From the NCBI GenBank assembly GCA_041394285.1, contig JAWKIL010000006.1, positions 1-64,000 on the forward strand: a DNA stretch of 64,000 bases. Reading direction: 5' to 3'. This DNA is from CADEDH01 sp041394285. Its GTDB lineage: Bacteria > Actinomycetota > Acidimicrobiia > Acidimicrobiales > SZUA-35. The position numbers and the translations under genes were made by a program. Within the stretch, counting starts at the first letter, position 1. The number at the start of each line of letters is the position of its first letter. The notes under the pieces are model-generated. The model did no database searches. It was not told the DNA's origin and saw only the letters and a program-made list of their open reading frames with translations. Below, piece after piece: positions 32,437 to 45,150 of the stretch.

Positions 32437-33227
32437 ACACCGCTCGCGTGACCCTCTACGGCATCGACGACGATGCCGTCACCGTGAACGAGACCCGCAC
32501 CAGGGTCGCTGACACGATCGCCGGTGGCCGGCGAGGCAAGGTGGTCACGTTGAACACCACCGGTCTCATGCTGGCCGAGCGGCAACCCTTCTTCCGCCGA
32601 TTCGTGGCCGAAGCCGACCTGGTGGTGGCCGACGGCCAACCCCTGGTCTGGCTTTCCCCCCTGTTCGGGCGTCGCCTACCGGCCCGGGTGGCCGGCATCG
32701 ACCTCATCGAGCAGCTGGCCGAACAGGCCGCCCGCAGCCGCCACTCGATATACCTGCTCGGCGCCGAACCCGAGACGGTGGCCACCGCCGCCGCCGAGCT
32801 CCAGGCCCGCCACCCCGGTCTCCAGATCGCCGGCTCACACCACGGGTTCCTGGGGGACGGAGCGAGCGACGTCGCCTGTGCCATCGGCGCATCCGGAGCA
32901 GCCATCCTCCTCGTGGGCATGGGCTCGCCCCGCCAAGAGGAGTTCATCGACACCTACTGGGACCAGCTCGGCGTGAACATCGCCATCGGTGTCGGTGGCA
33001 GCTTCGAAGTTCTGGCGAACCGGCTGGTCCGGGCACCCCGCTGGGTGCAGAGCGTCGGTCTCGAATGGGCGTTCCGGATGCTCCAGGAACCCCGTCGGCT
33101 CACCCGACGCTACGCCGACACATTCGTCTGGCTGATCCGCCGAACGGCGTCGCTCACCACCGGGCTCAATCGCTCGGGACAGTTGCCAGCGACCACCCCG
33201 GCGCCGCCTCGTTCGCTGAAGAAGTGA
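32433..33227 (+). CDS. WecG/TagA/CpsF-family glycosyltransferase
   Basis: Transfers an N-acetylmannosamine-type sugar to an undecaprenyl-linked acceptor. The 264 residues show the family pattern: VVTLNTTGLMLAERQPFF, DLVVADGQPLVWLS, PARVAGIDLIEQL, YLLGAEPETV and GMGSPRQEEFI, then GVGGSFEVLAN. It starts ATG at 32433, overlapping the previous stop as ATGA. Together with wecB it argues for a ManNAc-containing polymer. The C-terminal 30 residues are basic and Pro-rich, possibly for membrane contact. It ends about 120 bases from the 3' end of the 5S rRNA gene, which converges on it. Confidence 0.9.
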   Translation: MNTARVTLYGIDDDAVTVNETRTRVADTIAGGRRGKVVTLNTTGLMLAERQPFFRRFVAEADLVVADGQPLVWLSPLFGRRLPARVAGIDLIEQLAEQAARSRHSIYLLGAEPETVATAAAELQARHPGLQIAGSHHGFLGDGASDVACAIGASGAAILLVGMGSPRQEEFIDTYWDQLGVNIAIGVGGSFEVLANRLVRAPRWVQSVGLEWAFRMLQEPRRLTRRYADTFVWLIRRTASLTTGLNRSGQLPATTPAPPRSLKK

Positions 33228-33303
33228 AGTAGGGCACGGGCTCCATCCGCGGATTCGGCGACATCCGCCTGACACGCCGGTCCGACCTCACGGCCCAAAA
33301 CGC

Positions 33304-33336
33304 AGAAAAGGGACCTGGCTAACCAGGCCCCTTTCC
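33304..33336 (-). terminator. rRNA operon terminator
   Basis: On the minus strand a stem GGGGCCTGG/CCAGGTCCC with a TTAG loop is followed by TTTTCTG. It lies about 12 bases past the 5S gene: a clear Rho-independent terminator. Confidence 0.85.
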
Positions 33337-33346
33337 TATGAGAAAT

Positions 33347-33463
33347 CCGGCGGCGTCCTACTCTCCCAGGTCGCTTCCAACCAAGTACCATCGGCGCTGG
33401 AGGGCTTAACTTCCGTGTTCGGAATGGGTACGGGTGTGACCCCTCCGCAATCGCCACCGAAAT
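33347..33463 (-). rRNA. rrf: 5S ribosomal RNA
   Basis: The minus strand reads TTCGGTGGCGATTGCGGAGG, then ACACCCGTACCCATTCCGAA and GTAGGACGCCGCCGG, the conserved 5S parts; about 117 bases. Ends are set to within a few bases. Confidence 0.95.
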
Positions 33464-33522
33464 CTGTCGCTATGCCCGACCCGCCGGAGCGGGAGTCAGG
33501 GGCATGGCATAGATCTTTGTTT

Positions 33523-33549
33523 CCTTGAGAATTCCACAGCGAGCACGAG
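33523..33549 (-). other. 23S rRNA processing stem, 3' arm
   Basis: This 27-base arm pairs with 36653-36679 (mismatches only in the central four bases), bringing the two ends of pre-23S RNA together as an RNase III-type substrate. Confidence 0.75.
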
Positions 33550-33552
33550 GCA

Positions 33553-36612
<3,060 letters not shown>

Positions 36613-36652
36613 TGGGTTATGTACTGAGCCTCTCTTTCGAGAGGCTTAGATG

Positions 36653-36679
36653 CTCGTGCTCGCTATGCAATTCTCAAGG
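36653..36679 (-). other. 23S rRNA processing stem, 5' arm
   Basis: Complementary to 33523-33549 over 23 of 27 bases; see that entry. Confidence 0.75.
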
Positions 36680-36749
36680 ATCAAGAGGAAGTCCGAAGAC
36701 TCCCAGGAGCATGGTTCCGCCCCGGTCACCTTGCGGTGATCGGGGCGGT

Positions 36750-36776
36750 GCAGCTCCTTCAAGACGGAAGAGAGAG
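36750..36776 (-). other. 16S rRNA processing stem, 3' arm
   Basis: Pairs with 38651-38677 with only a couple of mismatches over 27 bases, enclosing pre-16S RNA. Confidence 0.75.
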
Positions 36777-36907
36777 AGGGAACCCTTCGGGTTCCTGGAG
36801 TTTCCGTAGGAAACTCCCATGCTGGTCATTGAAGACCTACAGCGTGTGTCAACTAGGTTGCTCTCGCCCCGCCATCAGACAGACGCTGATGGTCGGCTCG
36901 AGAGGCT

Positions 36908-38432
<1,525 letters not shown>

Positions 38433-38650
38433 GAATCTAGTAGCTGTCCTGTTAGGGCCAGCCACCGTGATCCGAACCGGGTTCCGAGTGCCAACTCGTC
38501 CCCGGGGCCGCACCGAGAAAGGAAACTCGATGAGGCCAGGCTTTTGTTTTTGACGGGGCATCATCACTGGCGCCGTCGCTGCTCCCTGTTTGACCAGGGA
38601 ACGGTCAGCGCCGTTGGCTGTGACGATGCTCCGCACACGCTGCGTACATC

Positions 38651-38677
38651 CTCTCTCTTCCGTTTTCAAGGAGCTGC
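38651..38677 (-). other. 16S rRNA processing stem, 5' arm
   Basis: Complementary to 36750-36776, about 220 bases upstream of the mature 16S end. Confidence 0.75.
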
Positions 38678-38825
38678 ATCCGCAGGCTACCGGATGCATA
38701 GAGCATCGGCAGCGTCCTGTCGCTCAGTGAGCGACTTCGGCGGGCTCGGTGCCTCAGAGCGGGCCCTGGCTTCTCGGTTCCGGTGTCCCGGTCTCCGTGT
38801 TGCCGTCCCGTTGGGGCGAAGAACT

Positions 38826-38854
38826 ACGTTAACGACGTTCCATCGGTGTCGCAA
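38826..38854 (-). promoter_or_regulatory. candidate rRNA promoter (TTGCGA-N17-TAACGT)
   Basis: On the minus strand TTGCGA (38849-38854) and TAACGT (38826-38831) are separated by exactly 17 bases. The -35 matches TTGACA at four positions and the -10 keeps TA...T. Confidence 0.5.
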
Positions 38855-38929
38855 CCAGTAGCCACAGGATTTCTGTGATTTCTTGTTCACCGGCCAGCAA
38901 CAACGCTGTGACCAGGGCGGGCGCGCCGA

Positions 38930-40228
38930 TCACAGCGCACCCCCATCGTCGAACCGCAGGAGGTAGACCGCTTTGCGCCCCCGGCGGACCAGGCACCAGC
39001 GGTCGTGCAGGAGGGCCGACCGGGTCAGATCGGTGCCGACCTCGACCCTCTGACCGTTGATCGAGATGCCGTTCTGGGCCAGGAGCCGCCCGGCCTCGCT
39101 CCTGGACGACGCCACCCCGGCCGCCACCAGCACCGGCACGAGGTTCCCCGGCTCCTCGAGCACGTCCCGGTGGTGGGTCGACGTCGGCACCTCGGCCGCC
39201 AACGTCTCGAGCGTGGCGTCGTCGAGCTTGTCGGGCGAACCTCCGAACACAACTTCCGACGCCTCTCGGGCCGATCGGGCGGCCGCCTCCCCGTGCACCA
39301 GAGCGGTGAGCTCCTCGGCCAGGAGCCGCTGCGCCTCCCGTTTGTGCGGGGCCTCGGCGTGGGCGGCCACCGCGGCGTCGACCTCGTCCACCGACAGGAA
39401 CGTGAGCTGGAGGAGCAGACGACGCACCTCTGCGTCGTCCACCTGCATCCAGCCCTGGTAGAAGCGATAGGGCGAGAGGTGGGCGGCGCTGAGCCACATC
39501 GTCTCCCCCCCGGCGGTCTTGCCGTACTTGGTGCCGTCGGGCTTGAGCAGGAGCGGCCAGGTGAGGGCCTGGGCCTTGCCTCCGGTCTTGCGCCGGATGA
39601 GATCGACCCCGAGGGCGATGTTGCCCCACTGGTCCGAGCCGCCCACCTGCATCTCGCATCCCTCGTGCTCGTAGAGCCACAGGAAGTCGTTCGCCTGGAG
39701 GAGCATGTAGCTGAACTCGGTGTAGGAGATGCCCTCCTCCCCCGCCATCCGGGCCTTGACCGACTCCTTCGCCACCATCTGGTTGATCGTCACGTGCTTG
39801 CCCACGTCCCGTAGGAACTCGAGCATCGTGATCGGGCTCGTCCAGGTGCGATTGTCGACCAGGGTCGCCGGGTTGGGTCCGTCGAACTCCAGGAACTGGC
39901 GCAGGGTGGGCATCACCCCCGCCAGGTTGGCCTCCAGCGCGGCGTCGTCGAGCAGGGATCGCTCCGACGACTTGCCCGAGGGGTCGCCGATCATGCCGGT
40001 GGCACCCCCGGCCAGGCTGAGGGCCCGGTGTCCGGCGTTCTGGAAGCGGCGCAGCGTCAGCAGGCCGATGAGGTTCCCGACGTGGAGGCTGGCGGCGGTG
40101 GGGTCGAACCCGCAATAGACCGTGATCGGTCCCTCGGCCAGCCGGGCCTGGAGGCCGGCGCGGTCGGTGGTGTCTTGGACGAGACCTCGGGCCACGAGGT
40201 CGTCGAACAGGCTGGGATCGATCGACAT
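38930..40228 (-). CDS. tyrS: tyrosyl-tRNA synthetase
   Basis: Charges tRNA-Tyr. This class I enzyme has 432 residues; the HIGH motif is LHVGN in YCGFDPTAASLHVGNLIGLL, the tyrosine site is in GGSDQWGN, and the KMSKS loop is KYGKT. The C-terminal S4-like domain (SSRSEAGRLLAQNGISINGQ) is present. The ATG at 40228 is preferred over ATG 40237, because a TAGCAT box ends 7 bases before it. It follows upstream of the rRNA operon on the same strand, and between its stop and the candidate rRNA promoter there are only about 75 bases. Confidence 0.95.
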   Translation of the reverse strand: MSIDPSLFDDLVARGLVQDTTDRAGLQARLAEGPITVYCGFDPTAASLHVGNLIGLLTLRRFQNAGHRALSLAGGATGMIGDPSGKSSERSLLDDAALEANLAGVMPTLRQFLEFDGPNPATLVDNRTWTSPITMLEFLRDVGKHVTINQMVAKESVKARMAGEEGISYTEFSYMLLQANDFLWLYEHEGCEMQVGGSDQWGNIALGVDLIRRKTGGKAQALTWPLLLKPDGTKYGKTAGGETMWLSAAHLSPYRFYQGWMQVDDAEVRRLLLQLTFLSVDEVDAAVAAHAEAPHKREAQRLLAEELTALVHGEAAARSAREASEVVFGGSPDKLDDATLETLAAEVPTSTHHRDVLEEPGNLVPVLVAAGVASSRSEAGRLLAQNGISINGQRVEVGTDLTRSALLHDRWCLVRRGRKAVYLLRFDDGGAL

Positions 40229-40235
40229 GGGCCTC

Positions 40236-40241
40236 ATGCTA
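40236..40241 (-). promoter_or_regulatory. putative -10 box (TAGCAT) for leaderless tyrS transcript
   Basis: TAGCAT ends 7 bases before the ATG at 40228 and overlaps the alternative upstream ATG, arguing against that start. Confidence 0.5.
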
Positions 40242-40333
40242 GAACCCGGTCCGGGCACCGGCTCCCGAGTTCGCAGCGCCGGCGGGGCGCCGACAACGGA
40301 GTCAGCGCCCCGCCGCCCCGGCACACTGGAGGC

Positions 40334-40906
40334 GTGAGCTCGCCCTCCTCCACGCTCGACGCCCCACCCCCCGGCTCCGACCGGTCCCGGCCCTGGTACG
40401 CCAGCCCCACGGGCCTGCTCAAAGCGGCCGGCATCGGGCTGGTGCTGTCCAGCTTCGGCATCTGGGGCTATGCCTACTCCGGTCGAGCCGACCGTCCGAC
40501 CCCCGATCTGCTGGCCGATCAGACCTTCCCGGCGGCCGCCGAGGAGATCTGCGCGGCGGCGGTGGCCGACACCTCCGCCATGCCTCAGGCCCCGGACGCC
40601 AGGGACAACGGTGAGCGGGCCGAGCAGGTCAGGGCGTCCACCGCCCGCTTCGAGCAGATGATCGACGAGCTGGCGGCGGTGGTGGGCGGCACGCCGCGCG
40701 ACGTGGCCATCGAGAAGGCCTGGCTCGACGACTGGCGCGTGGTGGTGAAGGATCGCTACCGCTACGCCGATGCCGTGGCGGAGAATCCCGCCGCCCCGTA
40801 CTACATGACCGATACCGGGGTGAACGAGCGGCTCGACCGCCGGGTCACCCGGCTGGCCACGACGAACCGGATGCCGGCGTGCAGCTACCCCGAGGACGTG
40901 GGCTGA
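40334..40906 (+). CDS. small membrane-anchored protein, function unknown
   Basis: A 190-residue protein with one membrane segment at about residues 29-48 (LLKAAGIGLVLSSFGIWGYAY) after a short Pro/Ser-rich cytosolic head. The rest should lie outside: mainly charged and helical, with EEICAAAVADTSAMPQA and a terminal MPACSYPEDVG, whose two Cys could form a disulfide. No known domain is apparent. GTG at 40334 has GGAGG directly before it and CACACT upstream, an arrangement like that of the serine hydrolase gene at 18554. It diverges from tyrS and converges with the Nudix gene. Confidence 0.7.
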   Translation: MSSPSSTLDAPPPGSDRSRPWYASPTGLLKAAGIGLVLSSFGIWGYAYSGRADRPTPDLLADQTFPAAAEEICAAAVADTSAMPQAPDARDNGERAEQVRASTARFEQMIDELAAVVGGTPRDVAIEKAWLDDWRVVVKDRYRYADAVAENPAAPYYMTDTGVNERLDRRVTRLATTNRMPACSYPEDVG

Positions 40907-40978
40907 CGGCTCTGCGCCCTGCACGCCCACAGGTCCGGCGGGAGGGACGGGTGCGGGCGGGAGGAACCGCCACGGCCC

Positions 40979-41605
40979 TCAACCGAGCAGGCCGGCCGAC
41001 CGCAACTCGCCCACCACGGCGGTCCCCCGCCGCACGAGACGCTCCAGCTCACCGTGGCCGAACACGGTCGCCGCGGCCGGGTCGGTCGGGTCCACCCACC
41101 GGGCCCCCAGGGTCTCGGCGTTGGGCGTCGCCCTGGTGTCGGGCCCGCTGAGGACGACGAAGCGGAGGTCGAGGTGGTCGTGGGCCGGCTCGCCGGGCCG
41201 GGCCCCGATGGCATGAACATCGATATCGACGGCCGGCGTGACCAGTCGCAGACCCTCCAGCCCGGTCTCCTCCGTGGCCTCCGTGAGCGCCACCAGCCCC
41301 AGGTTGCCTTCACCGTCGGCGTGGCCGCCCGGCTGCAGCCAGCGGCCCAGCTTGGCGTGGTGGATGAGCAGGACCCGGCCGGTGACCGGATCGAGCACCA
41401 GCGCCGAGCCGGTCAGGTGCCCCGGGGCACAACTGCGGAGAAGGCAATCGGGATGCCGACGGGTGAACGTCAACACCTCCTGGCGGGTCTGATCCTGGTC
41501 GGCCCCGACGAGGGCGGCCGCCGTCAGCTGCCGGCGAGCTTCGGCCGGATCGTCGCCGGCGGGCTGCAGGACGGCATCACCTGGTCGGTGGATCCGGAAG
41601 GTCAC
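40979..41605 (-). CDS. Nudix hydrolase, substrate unknown
   Basis: A 208-residue protein with a clear Nudix domain: GRWLQPGGHADGEGNLGLVALTEATEETG, where EATEETG replaces the REVxEExG core and the Arg is lost. A longer N-terminal helical section (QTRQEVLTFTRRHPDCLLRS) precedes the domain, as in some actinobacterial Nudix proteins of unknown substrate. It begins GTG 4 bases after the mpg stop, so it is probably the last gene of the arg-mpg unit and could clean damaged nucleotides alongside the glycosylase, which is inference. Confidence 0.82.
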   Translation of the reverse strand: MTFRIHRPGDAVLQPAGDDPAEARRQLTAAALVGADQDQTRQEVLTFTRRHPDCLLRSCAPGHLTGSALVLDPVTGRVLLIHHAKLGRWLQPGGHADGEGNLGLVALTEATEETGLEGLRLVTPAVDIDVHAIGARPGEPAHDHLDLRFVVLSGPDTRATPNAETLGARWVDPTDPAAATVFGHGELERLVRRGTAVVGELRSAGLLG

Positions 41606-41611
41606 GGCGGC

Positions 41612-42217
41612 TCAGGCTGCCGACGGGGGGCGGGGTCGGCTGACGTGGGGGTTGCCGGCCAGGGCGTAGCGCCACGGTCGTTCCACCGCCCGGGTGATGC
41701 CGACCCGGGGCCCGGCGACCACTGCCGGCCCGGGCTCCACTCCGGGCTCCGGGGCGGCGGGGCCGGCGAGCCGCACGGGCGACACGGGGTCGAGGAGGTC
41801 GGCGCCGTCGTGGTCGCCATGGATGCCGAGGGCGGCGCACAGCTTGCCCGGCCCGGAACCCAGGTCCGAGACCCGCCGGGCCCGGGGGCGGTCGGCCCAC
41901 ATGGCCTCGATGCCGGCCACCGGCTCCATCGCCCGCAGCAGCACGGCCGACGCCACACCGGCCGGACCGCAGACCACGTTGGCGCACCAGTGCATCCCGT
42001 AGCTCCGGTAGACGTAGAGATGGCCGGGGGGACCGAACATCACCCCGTTGCGGGGCGTCGGGCCCCGGTAGGCGTGGCTGGCCGGGTCGTCGGCCCCCTC
42101 GTAGGCCTCAACCTCCACGATGCGTCCCGCCCGCTCTCCGCACAGCACCAGCAGGCCCAGGAGGCGGGGAGCGATCTCGCTGGACCGTCCGGCCAGCCAG
42201 TCGAAGTCCGATCTCAT
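41612..42217 (-). CDS. mpg: 3-methyladenine DNA glycosylase (AAG/Mpg family)
   Basis: Removes alkylated purines at the start of base-excision repair. The 201 residues show GRIVEVEAYEGADDPASHAYRG with the catalytic Glu of the AAG fold, then RNGVMFGPPGHLYVYRSYGMHWCANVVCG, the most conserved stretch, and SGPGKLCAALGI. The ATG at 42217 lies inside a 49-base sequence that is repeated 59 bases upstream, so the start context has been duplicated; only the downstream copy leads into the gene. It follows argH by about 105 bases and may be co-transcribed with it. Confidence 0.9.
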   Translation of the reverse strand: MRSDFDWLAGRSSEIAPRLLGLLVLCGERAGRIVEVEAYEGADDPASHAYRGPTPRNGVMFGPPGHLYVYRSYGMHWCANVVCGPAGVASAVLLRAMEPVAGIEAMWADRPRARRVSDLGSGPGKLCAALGIHGDHDGADLLDPVSPVRLAGPAAPEPGVEPGPAVVAGPRVGITRAVERPWRYALAGNPHVSRPRPPSAA

Positions 42218-42315
42218 GTCTCCGGACGTCACCGGTGACCGCCCCGGGCACCAGAACGACCGGAGCCCGATCTCATGTCTCCGGACGTCACCGGTGACCG
42301 CCCCGGGCACCAGAA
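42208..42315 (-). repeat. 49-base direct repeat spanning the mpg start, each copy with palindrome GTCACCGGTGAC
   Basis: Copies are 42208-42256 and 42267-42315, identical by eye, with a 10-base spacer. Each includes the start-codon context and a perfect 12-base palindrome (42228-42239 and 42287-42298). The 59-base period is not a multiple of three. The same palindrome also occurs at the end of rluB (4019-4030). Confidence 0.85.
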
Positions 42316-42323
42316 GCGGGACG

Positions 42324-43721
42324 TCACAGGGCGGCGAGGCGGGCCCGGTCGTCGGCCAGACGGCGATGCAGGGCGTCGAGCTGGGCCCGGACCGGCTCGG
42401 GACCACCGCCGCCGGGGCTGCTCCGCCGGGCGGCCGCCGCACCGGGGGCGAACACCGCCCGGGTCCGCTCCCCCAGCTGGGGGTCGGCGGCGGCCAGATC
42501 GGGCAGCGGGACGCCCTCGTCGAGCGAGCGCCGCACCAGCGAGCCGACCACGGCGTGGGCCGCCCGGAAGGGCAGCCCGTCGGTCACCAGGATCTCGGCC
42601 AGGTCGGTGGCGGCCAGCGCCGGGGCGTCGGCGGCGGCGGCCATGGCGTCGGTGTTGAACCGGGCCGAGGCCAGGAGGCCGGCCAGGGCGCCGACGGCCA
42701 GGCGGATCTGGTCGACGGAGTCGAACAGGGGCTCCTTGTCCTCCTGGAGGTCGCGGTTGTAGGCCAGCGGCAGGCCCTTCAGCGTGGCCAGCAGGCCAGT
42801 GAGGTTGCCGATGAGGCGGCCGGCCCGACCCCGGGCCAGCTCGGCGATGTCGGGGTTCTTCTTCTGGGGCATCATCGACGACCCGGTGGCGAAGGCATCG
42901 TCGAGCGTCATGAACCCGAACTCCTCGGACGTCCACAGCACCACCTCCTCCCCGATCCGGCTCAGGTGGATGCCCACCATGGCCGTGGCGAACAGGGCCT
43001 CGGCCACGAAGTCCCGGTCGCTGGTGACGTCGAGCGAGTTGGCGAAGGGGGCGGCGAAACCGAGATCGGCGGCGGTGCCAGCCGGGTCGAGCGGGAGCGA
43101 GGTACCGGCCAGCGCCCCCGCCCCCAGGGGGGACACGTCGGCCCTACGCCGGCAGTCCAGCAGGCGGTCGACGTCACGGGACAGGGCCCAGGCATGGGCC
43201 GCCAGCTGATGGGCCAACAGCACCGGCTGGGCCCGCTGCAGGTGGGTGTAACCGGGCAGGTAGGCCCCGCCCGCCTCCACCGCCCGGTCGAGCAGCACCT
43301 GCTGGAGGCTGAGCACGTCGGCCGCCACCTCGGCCAGCGCCCGCCTGGTCCACAGCCGCATGGCCGTCGCCACCTGGTCGTTGCGGCTGCGCCCGGTGTG
43401 GATCTTGGCCCCCGGGTCGCCCACCAGCTCGGTGAGCCGGCGCTCGATGGCGGTGTGGATGTCCTCGTCGGACGGCTCGAAAGCGAACTGGTCCGAGGCC
43501 AGCTCCATCGCCACCTGGTCGAGCCCGGAGAGCACGGTCTGCAGCTCCTCGGCGGTGAACAGCCCGGCCCGCTGCAGGCCCCGGGCATGGGCCCGGGAGC
43601 CCTGGATGTCGTCCTGGGCCAGGCGCTGGTCGTAGGACAGGCTGGCCGTGTAGGCCATCAGGGCTTCGGCCGGCCCGGCGGCGAACCGCCCGTGCCACAG
43701 CGTCCGGGCCTGGTCGTTCAT
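42324..43721 (-). CDS. argH: argininosuccinate lyase
   Basis: Last step of arginine synthesis: argininosuccinate to arginine and fumarate. The 465-residue protein has the fumarase-superfamily signature GSSMMPQKKNPD and upstream HTGRSRNDQVATAMRL, plus TSDRDFVAEALF, all active-site stretches. The ATG at 43721 gives the family N-terminus; 69 extra upstream codons in this frame are a shadow of argR. The gene follows argR by 46 bases. argG, usually just before it, is absent, so argininosuccinate synthase must be encoded elsewhere. Confidence 0.95.
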   Translation of the reverse strand: MNDQARTLWHGRFAAGPAEALMAYTASLSYDQRLAQDDIQGSRAHARGLQRAGLFTAEELQTVLSGLDQVAMELASDQFAFEPSDEDIHTAIERRLTELVGDPGAKIHTGRSRNDQVATAMRLWTRRALAEVAADVLSLQQVLLDRAVEAGGAYLPGYTHLQRAQPVLLAHQLAAHAWALSRDVDRLLDCRRRADVSPLGAGALAGTSLPLDPAGTAADLGFAAPFANSLDVTSDRDFVAEALFATAMVGIHLSRIGEEVVLWTSEEFGFMTLDDAFATGSSMMPQKKNPDIAELARGRAGRLIGNLTGLLATLKGLPLAYNRDLQEDKEPLFDSVDQIRLAVGALAGLLASARFNTDAMAAAADAPALAATDLAEILVTDGLPFRAAHAVVGSLVRRSLDEGVPLPDLAAADPQLGERTRAVFAPGAAAARRSSPGGGGPEPVRAQLDALHRRLADDRARLAAL

Positions 43722-43767
43722 GGTGCAGATCCTCGTCGATCGTCGGGGGCAGATCCTGTAGGGCTGG

Positions 43768-44250
43768 TCAACGGTTGGTCCTGGTGGCGAGTCCGGCCAG
43801 CTCCCGCAGCTCGGCCGCCAGCCGGGGCCCGGTGCCTTCGGCCGCGATGGCCAACAGGGTGTCGTCGCCCGCCACCGTCCCCACCAGGTTGGCCAGCGAG
43901 GCCCGGTCGAGCACGGAGGCGACCACATGGGCCGAGCCGGGCGGGGTGCGCAGCACCACCAGGTCGCCCGAGCGGTCGACCTCGACCAGCCACTCGCCCA
44001 GCACCCGGCGGAGATGATCCTCCGGGGCCAGCTGGTCGGTCGGCAGCTCCGGGATGGCGTAGATCGTTATCCCACCGGGAGCCCGCACCTTGATCGCCCC
44101 CATCTCCTCCAGGTCGCGCGAGACGGTGGCCTGTGTGGCCGATATCCCGGCGTCGGCCAGCAGCTCCACCAGCCGGGCCTGGTTGGTGACGGTCTCCTCG
44201 GCCAGGATGCGGGCGATGCGGTGCTGGCGCTGGCTCTTGCTGCCGGCCAA
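43768..44250 (-). CDS. argR: arginine repressor
   Basis: Arginine-responsive transcription regulator of 160 residues. The N-terminal winged helix has QHRIARILAEETVTNQARLVELLADAGISATQATVSRDLEEMGAIKV, the family's SR-DL-E recognition motif, and the C-terminal oligomerisation/arginine-binding part has VLDRASLANLVGTVAGDDTLLAIA. The start is a TTG 3 bases after the argF stop. Encoded inside the operon it should control; the palindrome over the argC promoter at 49752-49775 is the obvious operator candidate. Confidence 0.94.
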   Translation of the reverse strand: MAGSKSQRQHRIARILAEETVTNQARLVELLADAGISATQATVSRDLEEMGAIKVRAPGGITIYAIPELPTDQLAPEDHLRRVLGEWLVEVDRSGDLVVLRTPPGSAHVVASVLDRASLANLVGTVAGDDTLLAIAAEGTGPRLAAELRELAGLATRTNR

Positions 44251-44253
44251 CCC

Positions 44254-45147
44254 TCACGCTCCCTGGTGCAGCCAGGCCAGCACGGCCCGGATCGAGGCCA
44301 GGCGATTGGCGGCCTGAGGCCATACCCGGCTGCGGCTCCCGTCGATCACCGACGCCGCCACCTCCTCGCCCCGATGGGCGGGAAGGCAGTGGAGGAAGAT
44401 GGCGTCGGCGGCCTGACCCATCAGCCGATCGTCGACCGAGAACCCCTCGAAGGCCCGGAGCCGCTCGTTGCGCTCCGCTTCCTGGCCCATCGAGGTCCAG
44501 GTGTCGGTGTAGACCACGTCGGCCCCCCGCACCGCGTCCTCCGGCCGCTCGGCCACCACCAACGGCACGCCGGCGGCGGCCAGGCGGTCGGCGTCGGTGG
44601 CCGAGAACCCGTAGCCCGGGGGTGAGGCGATCCGCATCTCACCCCCCAGGTAGCCGACGGCCAGAGCCAGCGACCGGGCCACGTTGTTGGCGTCGCCCAC
44701 GTAGGCCACCACCCGGCCCTTCACCGAACCCAGCTCACCCCGGATCGTGATGACGTCGGCGATGGCCTGCAGGGGGTGCCCGCTGTCGGACAGCAGGTTC
44801 ACCACCGGTACCAGATCGAGCGCCGCCATGCGGTCCAGCACGTCGTGGTCGTGGACCCGGGCGCAGATGGTGGCGTGATAGCACGCCAATGTGCGGCCCA
44901 CGTCCTCGGCCGACTCCCTCGCATCGATCCCCACCTCGTCGTTGGTGATGTACACCGGGTGGCCACCGAGTTGCACCACCGCCATCTCGGTGGAGTTCCG
45001 GGTGCGGGCCGACGGCTTGGTGAACACGCAGGCCACGCCCCGCCCGGCCAGGGGCGCGCCCAGGCTCTCGGGCGGGGCCAGGGCCAGCTCGCAGAGGTGC
45101 TCCAGCTCGCCCGGGGTGAGGTCGTCGATCTCGAGGAGGTGGCGCAT
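44254..45147 (-). CDS. argF: ornithine carbamoyltransferase
   Basis: Makes citrulline from ornithine and carbamoyl phosphate. The 297 residues have the carbamoyl-phosphate loop as FTKPSARTRNSTEMA (usual STRTR reads SARTR here), the HCLPAHRGEEV ornithine motif and the DTWTSMGQEAE stretch. These two motifs together separate it from aspartate carbamoyltransferase. It starts 3 bases after argD and ends 3 bases before argR, a tight part of the operon. Confidence 0.95.
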   Translation of the reverse strand: MRHLLEIDDLTPGELEHLCELALAPPESLGAPLAGRGVACVFTKPSARTRNSTEMAVVQLGGHPVYITNDEVGIDARESAEDVGRTLACYHATICARVHDHDVLDRMAALDLVPVVNLLSDSGHPLQAIADVITIRGELGSVKGRVVAYVGDANNVARSLALAVGYLGGEMRIASPPGYGFSATDADRLAAAGVPLVVAERPEDAVRGADVVYTDTWTSMGQEAERNERLRAFEGFSVDDRLMGQAADAIFLHCLPAHRGEEVAASVIDGSRSRVWPQAANRLASIRAVLAWLHQGA

Positions 45148-45150
45148 GGG

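Larger units (their letters stand above)
38433..38929 (-). other. rRNA operon leader and promoter region
   Basis: No protein gene. It holds the 5' arm of the 16S stem (38651-38677) and a promoter candidate at 38826-38854, giving a leader of about 390 bases. The rest is GC-rich and can fold locally; a boxA-like sequence was not clear. Confidence 0.6.

Noticed and set aside
30101..33227. Biosynthetic gene cluster for a secreted natural product
   Set aside because: Only three genes, all explained as surface-glycan synthesis, with no carrier-protein, NRPS/PKS or transporter genes.
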